This document shows positions 38,756 to 47,392 of a DNA stretch of 64,000 bases, one piece after another; position 1 is the stretch's first letter; each line of letters starts with the position of its first letter. The stretch is from CAVVXN01 sp963772585 (GTDB lineage: Bacteria > Planctomycetota > PLA2 > JAEUHO01): NCBI GenBank assembly GCA_963772585.1, contig CAVYXV010000002.1:62001-126000 (forward strand), given 5' to 3'. The notes under the pieces are model-generated. The model worked only from the letters and a program-made list of their open reading frames with translations, was not told where the DNA came from and ran no database searches. The position numbers and the translations under genes are program-made.

Positions 38756-39453
38756 TCCCCGGCCTCGGCGCCGGCCCGCTCGCGCCCCGTCACCCGACCG
38801 TCCTCGACCCAGAGCTCCCGCGCGCCCTCGAACGTGACGCCTCTCTCGTGGGAGACGAGCACGACGGTGACTCGATGCTGCTCGTGCAGCTCGCGGATGA
38901 GCGCCAGGATCCCCCGGCCGGTCTTGGAGTCGAGGTTGGCGGTGGGCTCGTCGGCCAGCAGCAACGCCGGCTCGCTGACCAGCGCACGGGCCAACGCCAC
39001 CCGCTGGCGCTGACCTGCCGAGAGGTCGCTCGCCGGCACACCAACCTTGTCCGAGAGTCCGACCCGCTCCAGCATGCGCGTGGCGCGCTCGGCCCGCTCG
39101 GCGGCCGATACCCCCGCGAACACCAGCGGCACCGCGACGTTCTCGCGAGCGGAGCGATTCGTCTCCAGGTAGAAGGCCTGGAACACGTAGCCGATGTGCT
39201 TGTTCCGGAAGCGCGACAGCTCCTTGTCGCTCAGCCGGGTGATGTCCCGGCCCTCGACCTCGATCGTGCCGTGGGTGGGTGCATCGAGGCCGCTCAGCAG
39301 ATTGAGCAGGGTCGTCTTGCCCGCGCCCGAGGGACCCTTGACGAGGAGGAACTCGCCCCGCTCGGCGGTCAGGTCCACATCACGCAGCGCCCAGACCGCG
39401 GCCTCCCCGCGTCCGAACAACCGGCCGACCCCGTCCAACCCGATGTGACTCAC
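38743..39453 (-). CDS. ABC transporter ATP-binding protein, LolD/MacB type
   Basis: ATPase of 236 residues paired with the adjacent permease. Walker A GPSGAGKTTLLNLLSG, Q-loop YVFQAF, signature DLSAGQRQRVALARAL, Walker B ALLLADEPTANLD and the switch His in VLVSHE are all intact. The start is taken at the GTG giving VSHIGLDGVGRLFG; the frame is open about 45 codons further up, but that part lacks family similarity. Confidence 0.93.
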   Translation of the reverse strand: MSHIGLDGVGRLFGRGEAAVWALRDVDLTAERGEFLLVKGPSGAGKTTLLNLLSGLDAPTHGTIEVEGRDITRLSDKELSRFRNKHIGYVFQAFYLETNRSARENVAVPLVFAGVSAAERAERATRMLERVGLSDKVGVPASDLSAGQRQRVALARALVSEPALLLADEPTANLDSKTGRGILALIRELHEQHRVTVVLVSHERGVTFEGARELWVEDGRVTGRERAGAEAGECGA

Positions 39454-39716
39454 CCGGCTCCCTTCCCCGCCGCCCGCACGGGTCTTGCCGCGGTCGTAGG
39501 GACCCGCTCGTTCGGTATGGGGCATTCTATCGCCCGCGGTCCAGGAGTTCGCGGCGTGGGGAGGGGGTGCAAGAGCCTCGCGACGCAATACCCCGTCCCG
39601 CGGTCGGACCGCGACGTTCTTGAACCGTCTGGGCGCGCCCCCAACGGCTCACGAAGGCTCGTACGGGCGCCCGATGGGGCGGGCTCGACCGGCGGGCACG
39701 CATCCGCCCTCGGGGC

Positions 39717-40049
39717 GTGCGCATGCAGCGGGCCCGAGGGGGTGGGAGGAGCGGCCGGCCCGGGGGACGCGGGGGAGCGCTTGCCGCCGACGAGGAGATC
39801 GCCGGTCGGATCACGGTGCCGCTGAACGGCCGGGCCGCGCGCAAGGTGATCCTGAACGCGAAGAGGAAGGGTCGCCCCGGCGCCGTGCCGCTCCTCCAGA
39901 TCGAGACGCCGGCAGGCGGGATCCTGGTGCCGTTCGGCGCGGGCCGAAACCGCAAGGTATCGAAGGCGAAGTTCACCGCAGTCCTGCCCGGCGAGCACGT
40001 GCTCCGGATGCAGGCCGCGCCGGGCGCCGCCGGTCTCCGTTCCCCCTGA
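39717..40049 (+). pseudogene. Fragment of a beta-sandwich exported protein
   Basis: A 110-codon frame whose last 80 residues look like real protein. The stretch AGRITVPLNGRAARKVILNA, followed by RPGAVPLLQIETPAG, resembles the beta-sandwich modules repeated in large secreted proteins. The first 25 residues are Arg/Gly-rich and look non-coding, and there is no signal peptide or ribosome binding site. It is probably the C-terminal end of a deleted larger gene. Confidence 0.35.
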
Positions 40050-40194
40050 AACCGTGCGCCCATCAGCGCAAGGACGCCACTTTGTAGCGGGGGTCGCCAC
40101 GCGGCTACCGCCCCTGTCGATTCCGGGGGGCGGTCGTTCGGTCCAGCCGCGTGGAGGACGGGGCAGCAAGCGGACAGCCGCGGACGGACCCGGT

Positions 40195-40239
40195 AGAGAA
40201 AAAGAGAGCCCGGGGCACAGTCACCCGTGCCCCGGGCTC
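40195..40239 (-). terminator. Intrinsic terminator of the large RNA
   Basis: On the reverse strand a perfect 13-bp stem (GAGCCCGGGGCAC with its complement) and 8-base loop are followed immediately by TCTTTTTCTCT. This is the strongest intrinsic terminator seen in the window. The T-run exists only on the reverse strand, so transcription comes from the ncRNA side. Confidence 0.9.
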
Positions 40240-41357
40240 AGAAGCCTGACGAGGGAGTTCGCAATCGCGTCGGTCTCACCCTTCAGAGGAGTGAGGGCTC
40301 GCACGACGGCGGCCGAAGTCACAGGAACTCCGACCGCGGCCTCTCATGGGGTTTCGCGTGCTTCGGGGACTCCCGATCGAAGGACCAGGACGGGTATCGG
40401 GTTCCGTCCGCCCCGTACGGCGTTTCCACGCCCGGCGGGGACTCATCCTTCGGCCTCCCCCACGACCGAAGTCACGGGTTGGCCCCCCTGCACTTGCGCG
40501 CCCCTTCAGAGACGTATCGCGTAAGCCCCGCACGCACCGTCCTGTCGGTCGGAGATTCCGACCCGGACTCGGCGCGCATGCTACCTCTCCTGGGCTTTCC
40601 TGCCCTACGACACATACCGGACGCGCAGGCTCCTTGATGTGGACGGTGAGCCCCCTCACCGCCCGGGACCGAATCCGGGGTTTGGCTACCCCCCTGACGG
40701 CCTTGCCGCACGCGTCCTCCCGGCGCCGAAGCGCCGGAGCGTCCCTGGGCTTCTCCCTTCAAGGCGTTCCCCTCGGCGCGATGGGTCCTCCTCTCGGAGC
40801 CCCTGCCCTCCTGACGTTGCCCGCCGCCCGATCCTCCTTGCGGAGGAGCGCGCGACATGACCGCCTCCAGGGCCTTGTTCCCGCGACGAGTCCGTGCCGT
40901 CGTCCGGCGGCCGAAGCCGTCGGACCGTCGATGCCTTCCTGGGATTCCCCCCTTCAGAGCGTTCTCCCCATCCGTCCGGGCCGTCGCTTGTAGTCACGAG
41001 GCCGACCTCCACGCCCTTGGGCGGGATGACGTCCCAACCCGCCTGGGCCTCGAGGTATCGCGAACCGGATGGATCGGCTGTGCCCGTTTCCGAGCCGCCG
41101 GCTCTCCTGGGGTTTCGCACCTTCCAACCGTCGTGGCGCTCCATTCACGGTTCGGGGAGCGGGCTCATGGTTTGACCTCGCACAGGCGATCGCTTGACGG
41201 GCGATCCCGACTGCGCTCCTTGCTCCCTCGAACGCCGTGCAATCGCAGGTGCCTAGGTTAGCGACCTGGCGCCACCGTCCTTCGGTGCTCGACCGATTAC
41301 GTCGTCCGTTCGTCAGCGCTTGTCTTTCAGAGAGCGTCACGTCCCCGTCGGGGACGC
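40199..41357 (-). ncRNA. Large structured non-coding RNA, about 1.16 kb, no recognised family
   Basis: Read from the sigma-54 promoter to the intrinsic terminator. The predicted 5' end folds at once into GUCCCCGACGGGGAC. Compact hairpins with stable tetraloops follow: UUCG loops at 40,902-40,925 and 40,717-40,739, a GCAA loop at 40,833-40,846, a GAGA loop at 40,783-40,802 and a GGAA loop at 40,419-40,432. Other stems keep pairing across the whole length. Purine-rich modules recur between stems. All reading frames are partly open because of GC content, but none has a good start site or protein-like composition. It does not resemble rRNA, tmRNA, RNase P or a group II intron. OLE, GOLLD and ROOL were considered on size alone and not recognised. 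Confidence 0.7.
40277..41332 (-). repeat. Recurring modules inside the large RNA
   Basis: Two short RNA motifs alternate. CUCUGAAGGG-like copies lie at about 40,277-40,288, 40,501-40,511, 40,951-40,959 and 41,323-41,332 (variant), and CUUGAAGGG at 40,755-40,763. GAAnCCCAGG-like copies lie at 41,106-41,121, 40,938-40,950, 40,744-40,755, 40,589-40,606 and, as GAAACCCCAUGAG, at 40,345-40,360. At 40,938-40,959 and 40,744-40,763 the two motifs are fused. Spacing is roughly 80-240 bases. Confidence 0.6.
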
Positions 41358-41367
41358 GAAAGGACAA

Positions 41368-41383
41368 GGCAAGGATCGGGCCA
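41368..41383 (-). promoter_or_regulatory. Sigma-54 promoter of the large RNA
   Basis: Reverse-strand TGGCCCGATCCTTGCC. The invariant GG and GC are exactly ten bases apart, and TGGC, CG and TTGC all match the -24/-12 consensus. The expected start near 41,357 coincides with the beginning of a perfect hairpin. The sigma-54 activator gene lies directly upstream. Confidence 0.75.
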
Positions 41384-41418
41384 TTCCCCATCCACGCGCG
41401 CGGAAGAGAACCGGCAAA

Positions 41419-41777
41419 GGTCGGGGCGTTGTCCTGCAAGGACTTGCGTCGATCGCAGGTCGGGGCGCTCCTCTCGTTCCACAATCCGAACGGGAGTGGA
41501 ATGGGCAGCCGGATTCCCGCCCCTCTCGTGGACAGGCGGTGGAGAAGCGTCGCAAGTCGGGCTCATGGAACGGGTTACGCCATGGGAATCCGGGGGAAGG
41601 CTTTGGGAATCCGGATGCCCAACCCCGGTTCCCTGTTCTTCCACAGGTTCTCCCACGGACGGCCGACGGCTGTGACCGCGCGGTGATGAACCGGCGGCAA
41701 CGGCGGTCCCGGGCGGGTTCGGATCCTGTGGAGAAGGCACGGGCGATGGCCCTTCAGGGCCCCGGTCCCGGATTCCC
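41419..41777 (-). promoter_or_regulatory. Upstream activator region with repeated motifs
   Basis: CCGGATTCCC or its complement GGGAATCCGG occurs at 41,509-41,518, 41,584-41,593, 41,605-41,614 and 41,768-41,777. Two copies are 21 bp apart (two helical turns), and the set lies 126-394 bp upstream of the sigma-54 box, the distance range of enhancer sites for NtrC-type activators. Nearer the promoter GGTCGGGGCG is repeated directly at 41,419-41,428 and 41,458-41,467. Binding by the adjacent activator is inferred. Confidence 0.6.
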
Positions 41778-41801
41778 CGACGCCCGCGGGCCCCCCGGTG
41801 C

Positions 41802-43172
41802 CTATCGGAAGTCGTCCCGCTTGAGGCCGTACATCTGCATCTTGTTGTAGAGCGTCCGGCGGTTGAGGCCCGCGTGATCGCTGACCTGCGCCAGGTGGCC
41901 GCGGTACTTGCGGAGGACCCGCCGAAGGTACTCCCGCTCGACGGCGCTCTTCATGCGCTCGATGACCGTGGCGAGGGGTTCGTCCACGTCGAAGGAGGGC
42001 ACGGAGGTGCGACGGGCCTGCTTGCGGCGGACGCGCTCCGGCAGGTCCACTTCGGCCACCTGCGGGCCCTGGGTCATGATCACCGCTCGCTCGACGACGT
42101 TCTGGAGCTCGCGCACGTTTCCGGGCCAGGGGTAGCCTTGGAGCTCGGAGATCGCGCCGCCGCTGATCCCGGTAACGTCCGTACGTCCCTGCTGGGCGCT
42201 GAACTTCCGGCGGAAGACCTCCGCCAAGAGGGGGATGTCCTCCGGACGCTCCCGCAGGGGGGGCAGTTGGATCTGCACGACGTTCAGGCGGTAGTAGAGG
42301 TCTTCCCGGAAGGACCCGTCGGCGACGGCTTCCTCCAGGGCCGCGTTGGTGGCGGCGACGATGCGCACGTCCACGCGGACCAGTTCGTCGCCGCCGACAG
42401 GACGGACCTCCATGCGCTCCAGCACGCGGAGGAGCTTCACCTGCATGGCGGCCGAGATGGTGCCGAGCTCGTCGAGGAACAGCGTCCCGTCGGAGGCGAG
42501 CTGGAAGTACCCCTTCTTCGACCGGTGCGCGCCGGTAAACGCGCCCTTGACGTGACCGAAGAGCTCGCTCTCGAGCAGGGTGTCCGTGAGCGCGCCGCAG
42601 TTGACGGTAAAGAACTCCTGGCTCTTGCGCCGCGAGTGGCGGTGGATCGCCGCGGCGACCAGCTCCTTGCCGGTCCCCGTCTCGCCGACGATCAGGACGG
42701 GCGAGTCCGTCTGCGCGACCCGCGGGATCAGCTGGAACAGCTCGATCATCCGCGGGTTGCGGCTGGTGAGGTCCTCGAACTTGTAGCCGTGGAGCGGCGT
42801 CTCGTACCACCCGTCGCTTCCCGACTCCGTGCCCGGCTGCGGTTGCTGGCGGGCTTCCGCCTCGAGGATCTCCTGTTCCAGCGCGGCGGCGAGGAGCCCG
42901 ACGTCCTCCGGTCCCGCGTCACCGGCGTGGAGCTCGACGAGCGGGAGCCCCTCGTAGTCCTGCTGGAGCATTTCGCGAAACGTCGCGGCGGCGAATCCGG
43001 CGCCTTCGACGTCGAGAACGACCGCCTGGAACGCGCCGGGCTTGATGGCCTCCAGGGCCGATCCGCAGTCCGGCGCCCCCCGCACCTGGAGCCCCCTCCG
43101 GGTGAGGTGCGCCCGCAGCCGGGTCGTATTCGTGCCGCTCCTGCCGATGATCAACACCCGCGCCCGGCCCAC
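41802..43172 (-). CDS. Sigma-54-dependent activator (NtrC family) with atypical receiver domain
   Basis: A 456-residue activator. Start: GTG with AGGAG six bases upstream; frames further up overlap the tRNA. Residues 1-115 form a receiver-like domain with Asp54 at the usual phosphorylation position, but the acidic pair after the first strand is replaced (VLIIGRSG), so normal phosphorylation is doubtful. The AAA+ domain has Walker A GETGTGKE at 163-170, the sigma-54 contact loop GAFTGA at 210-215 and Walker B LFLDE at 231-235. The C-terminus is a Fis-type helix-turn-helix (SDHAGLNRRTLYNKM). There is no sensor kinase nearby. It probably controls the sigma-54 promoter just downstream. Confidence 0.92.
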   Translation of the reverse strand: MGRARVLIIGRSGTNTTRLRAHLTRRGLQVRGAPDCGSALEAIKPGAFQAVVLDVEGAGFAAATFREMLQQDYEGLPLVELHAGDAGPEDVGLLAAALEQEILEAEARQQPQPGTESGSDGWYETPLHGYKFEDLTSRNPRMIELFQLIPRVAQTDSPVLIVGETGTGKELVAAAIHRHSRRKSQEFFTVNCGALTDTLLESELFGHVKGAFTGAHRSKKGYFQLASDGTLFLDELGTISAAMQVKLLRVLERMEVRPVGGDELVRVDVRIVAATNAALEEAVADGSFREDLYYRLNVVQIQLPPLRERPEDIPLLAEVFRRKFSAQQGRTDVTGISGGAISELQGYPWPGNVRELQNVVERAVIMTQGPQVAEVDLPERVRRKQARRTSVPSFDVDEPLATVIERMKSAVEREYLRRVLRKYRGHLAQVSDHAGLNRRTLYNKMQMYGLKRDDFR

Positions 43173-43334
43173 GACCTCTCCTGCCTCCCCGGCCCGCCAC
43201 GCCCCCGGGCCGGGCCGCCGAGGGTACGCGGTGCGCCCCCTCCAGCGCAAGTCCCGCGCGACCAGCGACTTCCGCCGAACCACCCTCGCTGGCGGCCGCC
43301 CCGACGAAACCGCGCAAACCCCGAACGGAACCCG

Positions 43335-43340
43335 TAGACT
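43335..43340 (+). promoter_or_regulatory. -10 box of the tRNA-Pro gene
   Basis: TAGACT ends 13 bases before the mature tRNA, giving a short 5' leader for RNase P. It is the same hexamer as upstream of ftsH. Confidence 0.45.
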
Positions 43341-43353
43341 CCACCCCTCGCGT

Positions 43354-43431
43354 CGGGGCGTGGCGCAGATTTGGTAGCGCGCCTGAATGGGGTTCAGGAG
43401 GTCGCTGGTTCGATTCCAGTCGCCCCGACCA
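43354..43431 (+). tRNA. tRNA-Pro (anticodon GGG), CCA encoded
   Basis: Complete cloverleaf. The acceptor stem CGGGGCG pairs with CGCCCCG. Anticodon stem CCTGA/TCAGG encloses the loop ATGGGGT, with anticodon GGG at 43,389-43,391 reading CCC and CCU. The T-arm is GCTGG-TTCGATT-CCAGT. The 3' CCA is present in the DNA. Mobile-element remnants begin directly after its 3' end, a usual integration spot. Confidence 0.95.
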
Positions 43432-43441
43432 TACATATACG

Positions 43442-43480
43442 CGACCCCGGACGCGGGCCCTCAAGCCCGTGCCGGGGTCG
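43442..43480 (+). terminator. Hairpin after tRNA-Pro
   Basis: CGACCCCGG pairs with CCGGGGTCG around an inner CGGGC/GCCCG stem, 11 bases past the tRNA. Only a weak T-tract follows. Confidence 0.55.
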
Positions 43481-43489
43481 TGTAGCTTT

Positions 43490-43795
43490 GGGTCGACGGC
43501 CAGTTCCTCCAGCAGCCTCAGGTCGTCCGGTACCCAGCGGCCCCTCGCCGACCAGCAGCCAGAACGTCCCGTCGGTGCGCGCCTCGACCCCGACGATCAG
43601 GTCCTGGAGCGCGCCGCGTACCTTGGTGAGGTCCGGGGCATGGAGCACATCACGAAGATGGCGGACCCGGTTCTGCGAGAGGTGCGCGTCGGTCCTCGCG
43701 TCGCGAAGCGACTCCAGGCGGTCGATGCGCTCGATCTCACCCGCGATGGCGTGTTGCTGTTCAGACAACTCCTCAGCCTTGGCGCGCAACCGCGC
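43490..43795 (-). pseudogene. C-terminal remnant of a serine-recombinase-like protein
   Basis: A reverse-strand frame encodes LARLRAKAEELSEQQHAIAG, a short helical stretch and TKVRGALQDLIVGVEARTDG. This coiled-coil followed by a small beta segment is how large serine recombinases end. The upstream part is missing: it stops where the IS66-type transposase begins (about 43,796). Position next to a tRNA 3' end fits the remains of an integrated element. Similarity is judged by eye, so the family call is tentative. Confidence 0.35.
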
Positions 43796-43796
43796 C

Positions 43797-45113
43797 AATC
43801 TCACCCGCGAGAACAAGCGCCTGAAGCAGCACGTCGAGATCCTCCAGGAGAAGGTCCGCGAACTCACGGCCCGCCTGAACCAGGACTCGTCGAACTCCTC
43901 GAAGCCGCCGTCCTCCGACGTGCCGTGGCGGGAGCGCCGAAAGCAGAAGCCCACCGGCCGCAAGTCCGGGGGCCAGCCCGGTCGAGAGGGCCAGACGCGC
44001 AAGCCGCTGCCTCCCGAGCAGGTCGACCGCACGATCCCGGTCATGCCGGAGCGGTGTGCCGGGTGTCGCTCGACTCTGCGGCCCGAGGACGTGGCCGGGG
44101 AACCGTTTCGTCATCAGGTCATCGAGATCCCTCCCGTCGTCGCCGAGGTCGTCGAGTACGTCCTGCACGCTTGTCGGTGTAGGCGCTGCGGCGAGATCAC
44201 CGCCGCCGACCTGCCCGAGGCCGTGCCCAACCAGTGCGCCGGTCCCCGGCTCCAGGCGATCCTGTCGTTGCTCCGGCTCGCTTTCGCGTCACGCGCCGCG
44301 AGGCGCGGGACCTCGTCGTGGCGCTCTTCGGTGAGAAGGCCACCGTGTCCGAGGGCACCATCTCCAACCTGGAGCAGCGCACGAGCGAGGCGATCAAGCC
44401 CGCCTACGATGAGGCGCTGGACGCGATCCAGAACGCCGAGTTCGTCCACTGCGATGAAACGGGATGGTGGCAGGGCAACGATCGCGCTTGGCTGTGGGCG
44501 GCGGTCACGCCCATGCTCAAGGTGTTCCGCATCGACCCGCGCCGCAACCGCGAGGCATTCCGCAAGTTGCTGTTCGCCTTCACGGGCTTCCTCATCACGG
44601 ACAGGTTCTCGGTCTACCGGGCGCACGACACGAAGAAGCGGCAGCTCTGCGGGCGCACCTGCTCCGCAACTTCCTGGGACTGGAAGAGCGAGGAGGGAAG
44701 GCCCGAAGCCTCGGGGTCGCGGGCCAGCAGATCGTCAAGGACGTATTCCGCGAATGGTATCGCTTCCGAGGAGGCGAGATCACACGGCGGGGACTCCGGC
44801 GCAAACTGAAGCCGATCCAGCGACGCCTCGAACGGTTGCTGCGTCGTCACGTCGGCAACCCAGTCCCGGCGGCCCGCAAGATCGCGAAGGACCTGCGCGA
44901 GTACGGCGCGGCGCTCTGGTCCTTCGCCCGGGTCGAGGGCGTGGAGCCCACGAACAACGCGGCCGAGCGTGCCGTGCGCAAGGGCGTGCTCCGGCGCAAG
45001 GGATCGTTCGGGTCGCACAGTGCAGAGGGATCGCGCTTCGCCGAGCGGATGCTCACGGTCAGCGAGAGCCTGCGGGCGCAGGGACGGTCGATCCTCGACT
45101 TTGTCGTAAGAGC
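43797..45113 (+). pseudogene. IS66-family transposase, two frameshifts
   Basis: Three consecutive frames together give an IS66-type transposase. The first has the leucine-zipper start and SNSSKPPSSDVPWRERR, then a zinc-finger region (CAGCRSTLRPEDV). The second (about 44,290-44,680) has the DDE core with FVHCDETGWW. The third (about 44,680-45,113) ends EGVEPTNNAAERAVRKGVLR and SILDFV. Frameshifts near 44,290 and 44,680 should inactivate it unless they are sequence errors. The serine recombinase remnant and the next transposase fragment abut it on each side. Confidence 0.8.
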
Positions 45114-45117
45114 TCGG

Positions 45118-45426
45118 AGAGGGGACGGTCCGGATGATCAGATCGAACAGGCAGTGGAACAGCTTGTGCAGGCGCCACTTCCCGTGCGAGAGGAAGCGGT
45201 AGTAGGCCGAGAGGCTGCGACGCGGTCCTGCCAGGAGGGCCAGCCGGGTCATACAGCGCTGCCCCGCCAAGATCAGCCAGGGCACCGCGAGCCCCAGGAC
45301 GTACTTCCAGGAGCGCTTCGAGAACGCCGGCCTGGCGGTCAAGACGATGTCCTCGAAGGACGATTCTGTAGGATGCAGCTTCACGGCCCAGCCCTCCGAT
45401 CCGACGCTGTTCGCTACTCGCGTCAA
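45118..45426 (-). pseudogene. N-terminal fragment of a DDE transposase
   Basis: Reverse-strand frame with AFSKRSWKYVLGLAVPWLIL and RRSLSAYYRFLSHGKWRL, the N-terminal region of IS4/IS701-like transposases. It is cut off at the 3' end of the IS66-type gene, and no catalytic part remains. The following 100 bp to 45,525 hold nothing recognisable. Confidence 0.5.
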
Positions 45427-45525
45427 TCGGTTGGTTGGGCTGTTTCATTGATGGGTCGTTGTCAGGCGGCACGGCGTGCGCCAAGGGGCAGGCTGTCCGC
45501 CCGAAAACCCGCGAAAGGCCAGTTC

Positions 45526-46578
45526 CTAACGTCGTCCGATGAACTCGCGAAGATACGGATCCACCCCACGAACGCATCGGAAGCCCGTCGCATCGGAGTG
45601 CAATTCAGCACCGCGTGTCCCACGATAGTCCACTGCTAGCGTCATGTAGGGGGACCCGAGCCACTTGCCTCCCCGCGTGACGCTGTAGCTGGGCTCGCCT
45701 TCCCCCGTGTAGTCCTCATCCTGCTCGTCCAGAGGCGTGCGGACCAAATCGCGACAGTACTCTCCCACGTTGCCGCTCACGTCGTAGAGCCCGAGGGAGT
45801 TCGGCAAGTACGAGGCAACAGGAGCGCAGGCAGATCTTCCGTCGTTGTAGGCCGTCAACGGGCGCATGCCACCAGCGTACGTGAAGACTCGGGCGAACGC
45901 TGCATCAGCACAGTTGACCACCCTTGAGTCAGGAACGACGTCAGGACCCCACGGATAGGGCCCCCACCCAGCGTCACAGGCCAGAAGGTAGGCAAACTCC
46001 GCCTCCGTCGGCAGCCGGCAACCCACCCATGTCGCATAGCCCGCGGCCTCCGGCTGCGTCATTTGCCGCGCAGGTAGACTTCCAAGCTCCACTCCAGGGT
46101 AAGCCCAGGCCAGCCACGCTGCGTACCGGCGTATTGGAATCCACTCAAGCCCAGTCGAGAACGCGGTCATCACCTCGACCTTACCCCTTTCTTGGGCCCG
46201 CGTCCTGAGACCGGTAGCTCTGACGTAGGCGTCGAAACGCCCTTGCGTGATTTCGGTCTCGTCCACGTAGAAGGGCCCAGGCAACTGCTCTGGCCCGTGC
46301 AGGTCCTCGGGAGCCGCTCGGGCCAACGCAGGAGCCCACCGCGGTACGACGAGGACCATGACCGCCCCATCGAGACAACGGCGCACGCGCAGAGGGAGTC
46401 GCCCGTCCGGGTCGAGTGGGTCGGACTCGAGCGGTACCGCCCAACACTCGTGCCTGTCCGGCGCAGGCGGCGCCATGCCGTCTCTCCGGGCGATCCACAG
46501 CCACACGCCCATGGCTAGCGGAATCCCCACGGCCACCGCAAGCCATGCCAGTCGCCACCTGAATGCAGATCTCAACAT
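45526..46578 (-). CDS. Membrane-anchored formylglycine-generating-enzyme-like (SUMF1) protein
   Basis: A 350-residue protein from ATG 46,578 (GGAGG just upstream). An N-terminal membrane anchor (about 8-29) precedes an FGE-sulfatase domain: FYVDETEITQGRFDAYVRAT, YATWVGCRLPTEAEFAYLL, YPWGPDVVPDSRVVNCADA, SLGLYDVSGNVGEYCRD and a closing VTRGGKWL with DATGFRCVR. Whether it has the copper-binding cysteine pair of true sulfatase activators is unclear, and no sulfatase is nearby, so a binding or structural role is possible. Base composition is lower in GC than the flanks. Confidence 0.8.
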   Translation of the reverse strand: MLRSAFRWRLAWLAVAVGIPLAMGVWLWIARRDGMAPPAPDRHECWAVPLESDPLDPDGRLPLRVRRCLDGAVMVLVVPRWAPALARAAPEDLHGPEQLPGPFYVDETEITQGRFDAYVRATGLRTRAQERGKVEVMTAFSTGLEWIPIRRYAAWLAWAYPGVELGSLPARQMTQPEAAGYATWVGCRLPTEAEFAYLLACDAGWGPYPWGPDVVPDSRVVNCADAAFARVFTYAGGMRPLTAYNDGRSACAPVASYLPNSLGLYDVSGNVGEYCRDLVRTPLDEQDEDYTGEGEPSYSVTRGGKWLGSPYMTLAVDYRGTRGAELHSDATGFRCVRGVDPYLREFIGRR

Positions 46579-47392
46579 GACCTCCGTGGGAGCGGCCCGG
46601 AGCGGTTCACCGACCCGACGACGTCGTGATCTTGGGTGGTCTGTCCGGAACGCCTTGCCAGTCATGATGCACCGCCACGTTCAGCGTACGATTGCCGTAC
46701 TGGAGCTGCGCCTCTAGCGTGGAGGGTAGTTCCCGGCCCTTGGGCGTGTTGGCATTGAGTGCCAGAGCGCTCCTTGACCTCGAGCGAGGGGTATGGGACA
46801 TGCCCTGCGGAGATCGCCGCGACCTTCATCCTAGCCTCGTGGTTTGCTTCCCCCTCGATGTCGGGTGGTTCCGCCCCTGCCTCCTTCTTTGATTGCCTCG
46901 AGCCACGGGGCCGCACAAAATCCCACAGCTTCTTTCGACCTTCGGAATGCTCGAAAACCTCGTGAAAGACGTTCACCGCGAGGTTGAGCGGATCCACCAG
47001 TTCCTGCCTGTGCTCTGACTGCCATGACTTGAACAACTCGGACCAAGCCGAGCGCGCATCCATGTTCAACGTCACCCAACCGTCCGCGCCTTCCTGGGCC
47101 GCGGATACGCCACCGTGCGCCATCTTGCCCGTGTCCGGCGCCCTGTACGAGTACTCTCGGTCGACGAGATTGATGGTCGTCGGTGCCTGCCGCGGATCGT
47201 CTGGATTCAGCGGCCATTGAACTTGCTGCTTCCTCGGATCCTCGGGACCCTCCAACCCGACGTTCCCGTTGTTGATGAGGCGCACGACATCGCCCAGATC
47301 GCGAGGGAGCTTGTCTGGATCGGCAGGCTTGCCCGTGCTGTTGTCTACGAGGACCACATAGAGGTAACCCAGGGGGTCCGGGTCGCCATTCT

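Noticed and set aside
41600..41740. DnaA-box-like sequences (TTCTCCACA and similar) near the activator
   Set aside because: Only partial matches, no AT-rich unwinding region and no replication genes nearby, so no origin is claimed.
40054..41850. Many open frames of 100-180 codons on both strands across the RNA region
   Set aside because: They overlap in most frames at once, lack ribosome binding sites, are Arg/Pro/Gly-rich without domain-like patterns and ignore the strong hairpins; this is the expected shadow of very high GC content.
43394..43500. Protein-like end GATGIEPATS on the strand opposite the tRNA
   Set aside because: This is a well-known artefact of translating antisense to tRNA genes.
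43490..45426. One minus-strand gene split by the IS66-type element
   Set aside because: The upstream half looks like a DDE transposase start and the downstream half like a serine recombinase end, so they are not parts of one protein.
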